A DNA stretch of 56,347 nt from NCBI GenBank assembly GCA_031422555.1, contig JANPLZ010000007.1:1-56347 (forward strand), in the 5' to 3' direction. Within the stretch, counting starts at the first letter, position 1, and every line of letters starts with the position of its first letter. This document shows, one piece after another, positions 1 through 6,639 of this stretch. The position numbers and the translations under genes were made by a program. Below the pieces are notes generated by a model that did not search any database, was not told where the DNA came from, and saw nothing but the letters and a program-made list of their open reading frames with translations. Origin of the DNA: JANNAT01 sp031422555. Lineage in GTDB: Bacteria; Pseudomonadota; Alphaproteobacteria; Rhodobacterales; Rhodobacteraceae.

Positions 1-84
1 GTGGCGGCGCTGTTTACGTTCTTTGGCGCATGGCTGGGAACGGCAATCTTTTTGCGCATCCCGGCCCTGTCGCGTTTTTGCTAG
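1..84 (+). CDS. C-terminal end of a membrane protein (partial)
   Basis: Frame 1 is open from the first base to a TAG at 82-84. It gives 27 residues with a hydrophobic run (AALFTFFGAWLGTAIFL) followed by a short basic tail. This looks like the last transmembrane helix of an inner-membrane protein whose start lies outside the window. The piece is too short to assign a family. It ends 144 bases before yajC on the same strand. Confidence 0.45.
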   Translation: MAALFTFFGAWLGTAIFLRIPALSRFC

Positions 85-153
85 GGCCGGACTGGCATTT
101 TGGCCAGGCATTCTTATATCGGGCACAGCATCGGTTGGCCCCCTTGGGCTGCC

Positions 154-180
154 TTGCCTATCCTTGCGCCCGGCTATAGG
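154..180 (+). promoter_or_regulatory. possible promoter of yajC-secDF
   Basis: TTGCCT at 154-159 and TATAGG at 175-180 resemble -35 and -10 hexamers. The spacing is 15 bases, shorter than the ideal 17. They lie about 50 bases upstream of yajC. This is motif inspection only. Confidence 0.3.
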
Positions 181-228
181 GTGCCCGCCGACAAATAGGG
201 GTAAATCCCCCCCAAAGAAAGGCCACCC

Positions 229-558
229 ATGTTCGTGACCCCCGCTTATGCCCAAGCCGCAGGCGCCGGCCCCGGCAGCCTGTTCACCTCGATCTTCCCG
301 TTGGTTTTGATCTTTGCGATCATGTATTTCCTGCTGATCCGTCCGCAGCAGAAAAAGATGAAAGAGATGAAAGCCATGGTAGATGCGTTGCGGCGCGGCG
401 ATCAGGTGCTGACCAGTGGCGGTATCATCGGCAAGGTTTTCAAAGTTGGCGACGACGGCGTGCTGGAAGTGGAAATCGCCGATGGCGTGCGGGTCAAAGT
501 GCTAAAGCACACCATCACCCAAGTGATGAACAAAACCGAACCGGCGGCGGCTGCCTGA
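229..558 (+). CDS. yajC: Sec translocon accessory protein YajC
   Basis: YajC is a small single-pass inner-membrane subunit that associates with SecDF and the SecYEG channel. The 109-residue product has the family layout: a short periplasmic N-terminus, one transmembrane helix at about residues 24-42, then the LIRPQQKKMKEM motif and a small cytoplasmic domain with DQVLTSGGIIGKV. It ends in an Ala-rich tail. The ATG at 229 follows a purine-rich AAGAAAGG. It is first in an apparent yajC-secD-secF operon, with secD 53 bases downstream, the usual order in Rhodobacteraceae. Confidence 0.95.
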   Translation: MFVTPAYAQAAGAGPGSLFTSIFPLVLIFAIMYFLLIRPQQKKMKEMKAMVDALRRGDQVLTSGGIIGKVFKVGDDGVLEVEIADGVRVKVLKHTITQVMNKTEPAAAA

Positions 559-611
559 CCGACAATCGTTGCCCGTCCCCGATGCCCGCCCTTTCCTGAA
601 ACGGAAACTTC

Positions 612-2276
612 ATGCTGCACACGCCTTTGTGGAAACGCCTGCTGATCCTTGCCATTTGTGGCTGGGGTGTGGTGGCGGCCCTGCCCAACATGTTCTACAC
701 CACGGTCGAGGCGCATAATGACGCCGCCGAAGCGATTGAATTGGCAGGGTTTGCCAGTGAAACCGATCAGGCGGCGCTAGAGCAATGGCCGAACGCGCTG
801 CCATCAGCGCTGTTGAACCTTGGGCTTGATCTGCGGGGTGGGGCGCATTTGCTGGCCGAAGTGCAGGTGGCCGATGTCTATACCCAGCGCATGGACAGCC
901 TGTGGCCCGATGTGCGTGACGCGCTGCGCGATGTGCGCGATCAGGTAGGCTCGGTGCGGCGCGAACCTTCGGTGCCCGGCGTGTTGCGGGTGGCGATCTC
1001 TCAGCCCGAGGCGATGGCGGTGGCGGTTGAAAAGATAAAGGCACTGGCGCAGCCGTTGGTCACCGTGACCGGAGTGGGGCAATCGGATATCGACGTCACG
1101 GTTGAGGGCAAGGAAATTGTCGTGCAACTGTCAGAGGCCGAACGCGCCGCCACCGATAGCCGCACCATTCAGCAAAGTCTTGAAATCATCCGCCGTCGCG
1201 TTGACGAAGTTGGCACCCGCGAGCCGACCATCCAACGTCAGGGCGCGGACCGCATCCTGATCCAGGTGCCCGGTGTCGGATCGGCGCAAGAGTTGAAAGA
1301 CATCATTGGCACCACGGCCAAGCTGACCTTCAATGCCGTGGTTGGGCGCACGTCAGACCCCAGCGCCGACCCCGGGCCGCGCAACAAATTGCTGCCCGAC
1401 ATGACCGAAAAAGATGTCTATTATATCGTTGAAGACACTCCGGTTGTCGGCGGAGAAGATCTGACCGATGCGCAGCCGTCGTTTGACCAAAACGGCCGAC
1501 CGGCGGTGAACTTCCGCTTTGATGCCACCGGCGCGCGGGCCTTTGGCGACTATACTGCCGAAAATATCGGCGAGCCGTTCGCGATTGTGCTGGATGACGA
1601 GGTGATTTCCGCCCCCACCATTCAAAGCCATATCTCGGGCGGGTCGGGCATCATCACCGGCAGCTTTACCATCGAGGAATCGACGCAATTGTCGGTGCTG
1701 CTGCGGGCGGGCGCGTTGCCTGCCAAGATGAACTTTCTGGAAGAACGCACCGTCGGCCCGGAACTGGGCCAAGACAGCATTGATGCGGGCAAACGCGCGG
1801 CGATTGTCGGCATGATCGCGGTGGTTTTGTATATGATTGCTTGTTACGGCGCCTTCGGGGTGATGGCCAACATTGCGCTGATCGTCAACATCACGCTGTT
1901 GTTGGCGGTGTTGTCTACGATTGGGGCCACGCTGACCTTGCCGGGCATCGCGGGGATCGTGTTGACCATGGGCATGGCGGTGGATGCCAACGTCTTGATA
2001 TTTGAGCGGATACGCGAGGAATTGCGCGACGGCAAAGGCCCGGCGCAGGCAATTTCACTGGGCTTTGACCGCGCCTTTTCGGCCATCATGGACAGCAACG
2101 TCACCGCCATTCTGACCGGGTTGATCATGTTTATCATCGGATCGGGGCCGGTGCGCGGCTTTGCCGTCACCTTGGGCATCGGCATCATCACCTCGATGTT
2201 CACCGCCGTCTATGTCACCCGGTTTATCATTGAAACTTGGATGGCCTGGCGTCGTCCGAAAACCATCGAAGTGTAG
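612..2276 (+). CDS. secD: protein translocase subunit SecD
   Basis: SecD uses the proton motive force to help pull secreted proteins through SecYEG on the periplasmic side. The 554-residue product starts with a membrane anchor and carries the GLDLRGGAHLL motif near residue 70. A large periplasmic P1 region follows, then GPELGQDSI and five C-terminal transmembrane helices with GMAVDANVLIFERIREE, the proton-path segment shared by SecD and SecF. The length is typical of an alphaproteobacterial SecD. It is followed by secF after 12 bases. Confidence 0.97.
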   Translation: MLHTPLWKRLLILAICGWGVVAALPNMFYTTVEAHNDAAEAIELAGFASETDQAALEQWPNALPSALLNLGLDLRGGAHLLAEVQVADVYTQRMDSLWPDVRDALRDVRDQVGSVRREPSVPGVLRVAISQPEAMAVAVEKIKALAQPLVTVTGVGQSDIDVTVEGKEIVVQLSEAERAATDSRTIQQSLEIIRRRVDEVGTREPTIQRQGADRILIQVPGVGSAQELKDIIGTTAKLTFNAVVGRTSDPSADPGPRNKLLPDMTEKDVYYIVEDTPVVGGEDLTDAQPSFDQNGRPAVNFRFDATGARAFGDYTAENIGEPFAIVLDDEVISAPTIQSHISGGSGIITGSFTIEESTQLSVLLRAGALPAKMNFLEERTVGPELGQDSIDAGKRAAIVGMIAVVLYMIACYGAFGVMANIALIVNITLLLAVLSTIGATLTLPGIAGIVLTMGMAVDANVLIFERIREELRDGKGPAQAISLGFDRAFSAIMDSNVTAILTGLIMFIIGSGPVRGFAVTLGIGIITSMFTAVYVTRFIIETWMAWRRPKTIEV

Positions 2277-2288
2277 GGGGCAAACAGC

Positions 2289-3266
2289 ATGGCTTGGCGA
2301 TTGCGGCTGGTGCCGGTTCACACCTCGATAGATTTTTTCCGCCTGCAATCGGTGACCTTTGGCGCGTCAATCCTTGCGGTTGTGCTGACCTTTGTGTCGG
2401 TGGCGGTGTTTGGGCTGAATTTGGGCATCGACTTTCGCGGCGGCACCACAATCCGCACCGAAAGCACCCAGACCGTCGATGTCGGCATCTACCGTGCAGC
2501 GCTTGATCCGCTGGACTTGGGCGATGTGTCGATTGCCGAAGTGTTCGACCCCGCCTTTCGCGCCGATCAGCACGTCGCGATGATCCGTATTCAGGCGCAA
2601 GAAGGTGTCGAGGCCATCACCCCCGAAGTGATCGGCAAAATCGAGACCACCCTGCGCGCGGTTGACCCGACCATCAGCTTTCCCTCGGTGGAATCGGTGG
2701 GGCCAAAAGTATCGTCCGAATTGATCTGGTCGGCACTGCTGGCGGTGATTGCCGGATCGCTGGGCATTGGCGTCTATGTCTGGGTGCGCTTTGAATGGCA
2801 GTTCGCGGTTGGCACGGTGGCGGCGCTGTTGCATGACGTGATCGTCACTGTCGGGGTGTTTTCGCTGTTCGGGTTAAAGTTTGATCTGACCATCGTGGCG
2901 GCGTTGCTGACGATTTTGGGCTATTCGGTCAACGACACCGTGGTTATATTTGACCGTCTGCGCGAGAATCTGGCGAAATACAAAGTCATGCCGTTGCGCG
3001 AAATGATGAACCTGACCGCCAACGAAACCCTCAGCCGCACGATTATGACCGCCTCTACCACCTTGATATCCTTGACAGTTTTGATGATCCTTGGCGGTGA
3101 TGTGATCCGGGGCTTTGTGTTCGCGATGTTCTTTGGCGTGATCGTCGGCACTTATTCGACGCTGTATGTCGCCAAAAACATTGTGCTGATGCTGGGGCTT
3201 GACCGCAGTGACAAACCCAAGACCGGCAAGCCGTTGGACCATGAATTTGCCAACGTCGATGCGTGA
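2289..3266 (+). CDS. secF: protein translocase subunit SecF
   Basis: SecF is the partner of SecD in proton-driven protein export. The 325-residue product has an N-terminal helix, the diagnostic GIDFRGGT motif near residue 50, a short periplasmic P4 domain and five helices. The helices contain VNDTVVIFDRLREN (proton-path Asp) and a C-terminal RGFVFAMFFGVIVGTYST segment. The start at 2289 follows a GGGGGCAAACAGC spacer after the secD stop. The next gene begins 6 bases downstream, so all probably share one transcript. Confidence 0.96.
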   Translation: MAWRLRLVPVHTSIDFFRLQSVTFGASILAVVLTFVSVAVFGLNLGIDFRGGTTIRTESTQTVDVGIYRAALDPLDLGDVSIAEVFDPAFRADQHVAMIRIQAQEGVEAITPEVIGKIETTLRAVDPTISFPSVESVGPKVSSELIWSALLAVIAGSLGIGVYVWVRFEWQFAVGTVAALLHDVIVTVGVFSLFGLKFDLTIVAALLTILGYSVNDTVVIFDRLRENLAKYKVMPLREMMNLTANETLSRTIMTASTTLISLTVLMILGGDVIRGFVFAMFFGVIVGTYSTLYVAKNIVLMLGLDRSDKPKTGKPLDHEFANVDA

Positions 3267-3272
3267 CGCGGC

Positions 3273-3626
3273 ATGCGGCTGACCGAAATCACCTACGGCT
3301 CGGCGCTGGCGATTGAAAGCTATGGGCCGGGGTTTTTCCGGGTCGGCACCCATGTGTTGCGCGGCCCGTCGCTGATCACACCTTGGGATGCGGGGCTGTG
3401 GGGTGGCTTTGACGACACCGCAGCCCCCTTGTCGCTGCTGGGCAAGATCGACGTTTTGCTGCTGGGCACCGGGGCCGACATTGCGCCCGTGCCGCGGGCC
3501 TTTCGCCAAGCGCTGGAGGCGGCGGGCATTGGGCTGGAGCCGATGAATTCGCCCGCCGCCTGCCGCACTTATAACGTTTTGCTGGGCGAGGGGCGCCGCG
3601 TTGCCGCCTGCCTGCTGCCGGTGTGA
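3273..3626 (+). CDS. Mth938-like domain protein (COG3737/NDUFAF3-like)
   Basis: This 117-residue soluble protein matches the Mth938 fold family, which includes mitochondrial complex I assembly factor NDUFAF3. Family features seen are an early IESYGPGFFRVG segment, the LLLGTG turn, and the C-terminal GIGLEPMNSPAACRTYNVLLGEGRRVAACLLP segment, here named by its parts only. The ATG at 3273 lies 6 bases after secF, and the same linkage to secDF occurs in other Alphaproteobacteria. Its molecular role is not established; an assembly function is only an analogy. Confidence 0.85.
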   Translation: MRLTEITYGSALAIESYGPGFFRVGTHVLRGPSLITPWDAGLWGGFDDTAAPLSLLGKIDVLLLGTGADIAPVPRAFRQALEAAGIGLEPMNSPAACRTYNVLLGEGRRVAACLLPV

Positions 3627-3669
3627 CCCCCCCCTTTTCGGGCGCCCGCGCTTCGGATATGGCTGGCAT

Positions 3670-4287
3670 ATGACCTTGACCGTCACCGATCTTTGCATTG
3701 CCCGCGCCGGGGTTCCGGTGTTGCAGGGCCTGTCGTTTGGCGTGGCCCCGGGGCAGGCGCTGGTGTTGCGCGGCCCGAATGGCATTGGCAAAACCACGCT
3801 GCTGCGCACCATCGCCGGGCTGCAACCACCGTTGTCGGGGTATATTTTGGTAGATGATCAAGCGGTTGCCTATGCAGGCCATGCCGATGGGATAAAATCC
3901 ACCCTGACAGTTGGCGAAAATCTTGGCTTTTGGGCACAGGTATTTGGCACCAATAAAGTCGCTGATGCAGTGTCGGGGTTTAACTTGGCCGCCTTGGTCA
4001 GCCGTCCGGCGGCGCAGCTTTCGGCGGGGCAAAAACGCCGCTTGGGCTTGGCGCGGCTGTTGGTCAGCGGGCGGGCGATCTGGGCGCTGGACGAGCCTAC
4101 CGTGTCACTGGACAGCGCCGCCGTGCAGATGTTTGCCCATGCAATCGCCGCGCATTTGGCCAAGGGCGGATCGGCGCTGATTGCCACCCATGTTGATTTG
4201 GGTCTGCAAGCCGCCACGTTGGATCTGACCCCCTACCGCGCCAAAGCCACCGCCGGGTTTGGCGCATTCGACGGTGGCCTTGAATGA
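3670..4287 (+). CDS. ccmA: heme exporter ATP-binding protein CcmA
   Basis: CcmA is the ATPase of the CcmABCD complex, which releases holo-CcmE for cytochrome c maturation (System I). The 205-residue product has Walker A GPNGIGKTT, the ABC signature LSAGQKRR and Walker B IWALDEP, followed by the switch His in LIATHVDLG. I chose the ATG at 3670 because homologues begin just before a LTVTDLCIARAG-like strand; an upstream in-frame ATG at 3601 would overlap the preceding gene. Its stop overlaps ccmB by 4 bases. Confidence 0.95.
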   Translation: MTLTVTDLCIARAGVPVLQGLSFGVAPGQALVLRGPNGIGKTTLLRTIAGLQPPLSGYILVDDQAVAYAGHADGIKSTLTVGENLGFWAQVFGTNKVADAVSGFNLAALVSRPAAQLSAGQKRRLGLARLLVSGRAIWALDEPTVSLDSAAVQMFAHAIAAHLAKGGSALIATHVDLGLQAATLDLTPYRAKATAGFGAFDGGLE

Positions 4288-4940
4288 TCGCGCTGCTGAT
4301 CCGAGATCTTCGGCTGGCGGTCCGGGCGGGGGGCGGCTTTGGCATGGGTCTGTCGTTCTATCTGCTGATCGCCGTGCTGGTGCCGTTGGGCGTGGGGCCG
4401 GACCCGGCGGTTTTGGCCAGAATTGCACCCGGAATTTTGTGGGTTGGCGCGCTGCTGTCGTGCCTGTTGTCGCTGGACCGGCTGTTTGCGCTGGATTTCG
4501 AAGATGGTTCGCTGGATTTGCTGGCCACCGCACCGATACCGCTGGAAGGCGTGGTGCTGGTCAAGGCTGTTGCGCACTGGATTGTGACCGGTGTGCCGCT
4601 GGTATTGGCGGCACCGCTGCTTGGGGTGCTGTTAAATCTGGGGGCGCAAGGCTATGTCTGGCTGGTGGTGTCGCTGGCGCTTGGCACCCCGGCCCTGTCG
4701 ATGATCGGCGCGTTTGGGGCAGCACTGACGGTGGGGGTGCGGCGGGGCGGTTTGTTGCTGGGGTTACTGGTTTTGCCGATGTATCTGCCTACATTGATTT
4801 TTGGGGCAGAGGTGGTCAAACGGGCGGCGGCGGGGTTGGCGGTTGCAACACCTTTGGCGCTGCTATCGGGGATCACGGCAGCGGCGCTGGCCCTGTTGCC
4901 GTTTGCGGCGGCGGCGGCGTTGCGGATCAATCTGCGCTAG
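4284..4940 (+). CDS. ccmB: heme exporter permease CcmB
   Basis: CcmB is the six-helix membrane subunit that pairs with CcmA. The 218-residue protein begins with the family-like IALLIRDLRLAVRAGGG amphipathic stretch. It contains SLDRLFALDFEDGSLDLLAT, a strongly conserved CcmB segment, and alternating hydrophobic helices to the C-terminus. The ATG overlaps the ccmA TGA (ATGA), implying translational coupling. ccmC follows after 28 bases. Confidence 0.95.
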   Translation: MIALLIRDLRLAVRAGGGFGMGLSFYLLIAVLVPLGVGPDPAVLARIAPGILWVGALLSCLLSLDRLFALDFEDGSLDLLATAPIPLEGVVLVKAVAHWIVTGVPLVLAAPLLGVLLNLGAQGYVWLVVSLALGTPALSMIGAFGAALTVGVRRGGLLLGLLVLPMYLPTLIFGAEVVKRAAAGLAVATPLALLSGITAAALALLPFAAAAALRINLR

Positions 4941-4968
4941 GGCGCGAAAGGCAAGTGTGGCGGGGCGG

Positions 4969-5697
4969 ATGTCAATCTGGGAATATGCGAACCCCAAGCG
5001 GTTCATGCAAACATCGGGCGCGGTGCTGCCGTGGGTGGCGGGGCTGGCGGCTATTGCCTTGGGCACGGGGCTGATCTGGGGCTTCTTTTTCACCCCGGAT
5101 GCCGACCGCTTTGGCAGCACGGTGAAGATCATCTATCTGCATGTGCCCGCCGCAACCATGGCCACATCGGCGTGGATGATGATGCTTGTGGCGTCGCTGA
5201 TCTGGTTGGTGCGCCGTCATCATGTGTCGGCGCTGGCCGCCAAGGCCGCCGCACCAGTGGGGCTGACTTTTACCATCATCGGTCTGGTGACGGGGGCAAT
5301 CTGGGGCCAGCCGATGTGGGGCACGTGGTGGGCCTGGGATCCGCGGCTGACCGCGTTTTTGATTCTGACGCTGTTTTATCTGGGCTATATCGCGCTGTGG
5401 CGGGCGATCGAAGACCCCGATACCGCTGCCGATCTGACATCGGTGTTGTGCATCGTCGGGTCGGTCTTTGCATTTTTGTCGCGCTATGCGGTGCTATTCT
5501 GGAATCAGGGTCTGCATCAGGGCGCGTCTTTGTCGTTGGATAAGAAAGAAAACGTCTCTGACGTGTATTGGCAACCGTTGGTGATCTGCATCGCAGGCTT
5601 TGTGTTGCTGTTTGTGGCACTGGTCTTGATCCGCACCCGCACCGAAATCAGGGGGCGGCGGTTGGCGGTTTTGCTTGCGCGCGAAAGGGTGGCGTGA
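4969..5697 (+). CDS. ccmC: heme transport/handling protein CcmC
   Basis: CcmC is a six-helix protein of the heme-handling family that loads heme onto CcmE. The 242-residue product has the tryptophan-rich periplasmic heme-handling motif WGTWWAWDPRLT, plus conserved His residues in YLHVPAA and in NQGLHQGASL. The start at 4969 was chosen for MSIWEYANPKRF, which matches the family N-terminus; the open frame further upstream is high-GC read-through inside ccmB. Its TGA overlaps the ccmD ATG. Confidence 0.95.
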   Translation: MSIWEYANPKRFMQTSGAVLPWVAGLAAIALGTGLIWGFFFTPDADRFGSTVKIIYLHVPAATMATSAWMMMLVASLIWLVRRHHVSALAAKAAAPVGLTFTIIGLVTGAIWGQPMWGTWWAWDPRLTAFLILTLFYLGYIALWRAIEDPDTAADLTSVLCIVGSVFAFLSRYAVLFWNQGLHQGASLSLDKKENVSDVYWQPLVICIAGFVLLFVALVLIRTRTEIRGRRLAVLLARERVA

Positions 5698-5852
5698 TGC
5701 CGGAATTGGGAAAATATGCAAACGCGGTGATCGGGTCTTATGCGGCGTCGATTGTGCTGATTGCGGGGCTGATTGCGCTGACAATCTGGCAGGGCAGGCG
5801 GGTGCGTCACGCGCTGGCCGCCGCCGAGGCACGGCAGGGGAAATCTGAATGA
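5697..5852 (+). CDS. ccmD: heme exporter protein CcmD
   Basis: CcmD is a very small single-pass membrane protein that stabilises the CcmABC complex. The 51-residue product has a short N-terminus (MPELGKYANAV), one transmembrane helix (about residues 12-30) and a basic, alanine-rich cytoplasmic tail. This is the usual CcmD architecture. It overlaps ccmC by one base and ccmG by four, so it is embedded in a translationally coupled run. Assignment rests on position and topology as much as on sequence. Confidence 0.9.
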   Translation: MPELGKYANAVIGSYAASIVLIAGLIALTIWQGRRVRHALAAAEARQGKSE

Positions 5853-6394
5853 TACGCTGGTTGATATTGCTGCCGCTGATTGCCTTTGCAGCGTTGGCGC
5901 TGATGTTCTGGGTTGGCATGCAGCGCGACGATCCGGGCCGCGTGCCGTCGGTGTTTATCAATGAACCGGCGCCCGGCTTGGGCGTGCTGACCTTGCCCGG
6001 CATTCCCGGCGTGACCGACGCCGATTTGCGGCGCGGCGATGTGGTGGTGGTGAATTTCTGGGCAAGCTGGTGCCCGCCCTGCCGGGCCGAACACCCCACA
6101 CTGATGGCTTTGCAAGCCGAAGGCATCCGGGTGATTGGCGTCAACATGATGGATGATCCTGAAAACGCGCTGGCGTTTCTCGCCGAGGCCGGGAATCCGT
6201 TTTCCGGTGTCAGCGCCGATCCAAAGGGCAAGACCCGGCTGGATTGGGGCGTCACCGCCCCGCCAGAGACGTTCATTCTGCGCGGCGATGGCACGGTGGC
6301 CTATAAATTCATCGGGCCTTTGGTGGGCAGCGATTACGAGCAACGCTTTCGCCCCGAATTGGCCCGCGCGATGGGGCTAACAGTGCCGGATTAG
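5849..6394 (+). CDS. ccmG: thiol:disulfide interchange protein CcmG/DsbE
   Basis: CcmG is a periplasmic membrane-anchored thioredoxin that keeps apocytochrome c cysteines reduced for heme ligation. The 181-residue product has an N-terminal anchor helix (residues 3-22), the active site WCPPC (Cys75 and Cys78), the family segment GVNMMDDPENALAFL and the GVTAPPETFIL strand with a cis-Pro. It ends the ccmABCDG run. ccmE, ccmF and ccmH are not in this window. Confidence 0.95.
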   Translation: MIRWLILLPLIAFAALALMFWVGMQRDDPGRVPSVFINEPAPGLGVLTLPGIPGVTDADLRRGDVVVVNFWASWCPPCRAEHPTLMALQAEGIRVIGVNMMDDPENALAFLAEAGNPFSGVSADPKGKTRLDWGVTAPPETFILRGDGTVAYKFIGPLVGSDYEQRFRPELARAMGLTVPD

Positions 6395-6397
6395 CCG

Positions 6398-6529
6398 TCA
6401 CGTCAACGCCAGCACCAAAGCCATCAGCGCGAACAACGCCACTTCGGCCCAAGGCAGTGACGGCAAGGGCATTGGCAAGGGTTTTGCGATGATCCGGGGT
6501 TGATCGGGCAGGGGCGGAAAGCGGTGCAT
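6398..6529 (-). CDS. small membrane peptide, 43 residues
   Basis: A short minus-strand frame runs from an ATG at 6529 to a TGA at 6398-6400. It has AAAGGA about 8 bases upstream of the start. The product has a Pro-rich N-terminal half (HRFPPLPDQPRI, PLPMPLPSLP) followed by one hydrophobic helix (VALFALMALVLALT) that reaches the C-terminus. It ends 3 bases from the converging ccmG stop. It fills an otherwise empty gap and has codon use like its neighbours. Function unknown; it could still be a chance frame. Confidence 0.5.
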   Translation of the reverse strand: MHRFPPLPDQPRIIAKPLPMPLPSLPWAEVALFALMALVLALT

Positions 6530-6584
6530 GGCGGTGTCCTTTGGTTGGATTAACCTAAGTTTGCACCAAGGAACTTAACAAGAA

Positions 6585-6614
6585 CATAAGGCCCGGGATA
6601 TTTTGGGCCTTATG
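6585..6614 (-). terminator. hairpin downstream of acnA
   Basis: A perfect 10-bp stem, CATAAGGCCC (6585-6594) and GGGCCTTATG (6605-6614), encloses a 10-base loop. It lies 25 bases past the acnA stop on the minus strand. The T-tract after it is weak, so it may act as a terminator or a 3' stabilising hairpin. Confidence 0.55.
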
Positions 6615-6639
6615 CTGTATTTCGCATCCATCTAGGGGG

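Noticed and set aside
3601..3669. Longer ccmA N-terminus
   Set aside because: It overlaps the Mth938-like gene and is Cys/Pro-rich, unlike any CcmA.
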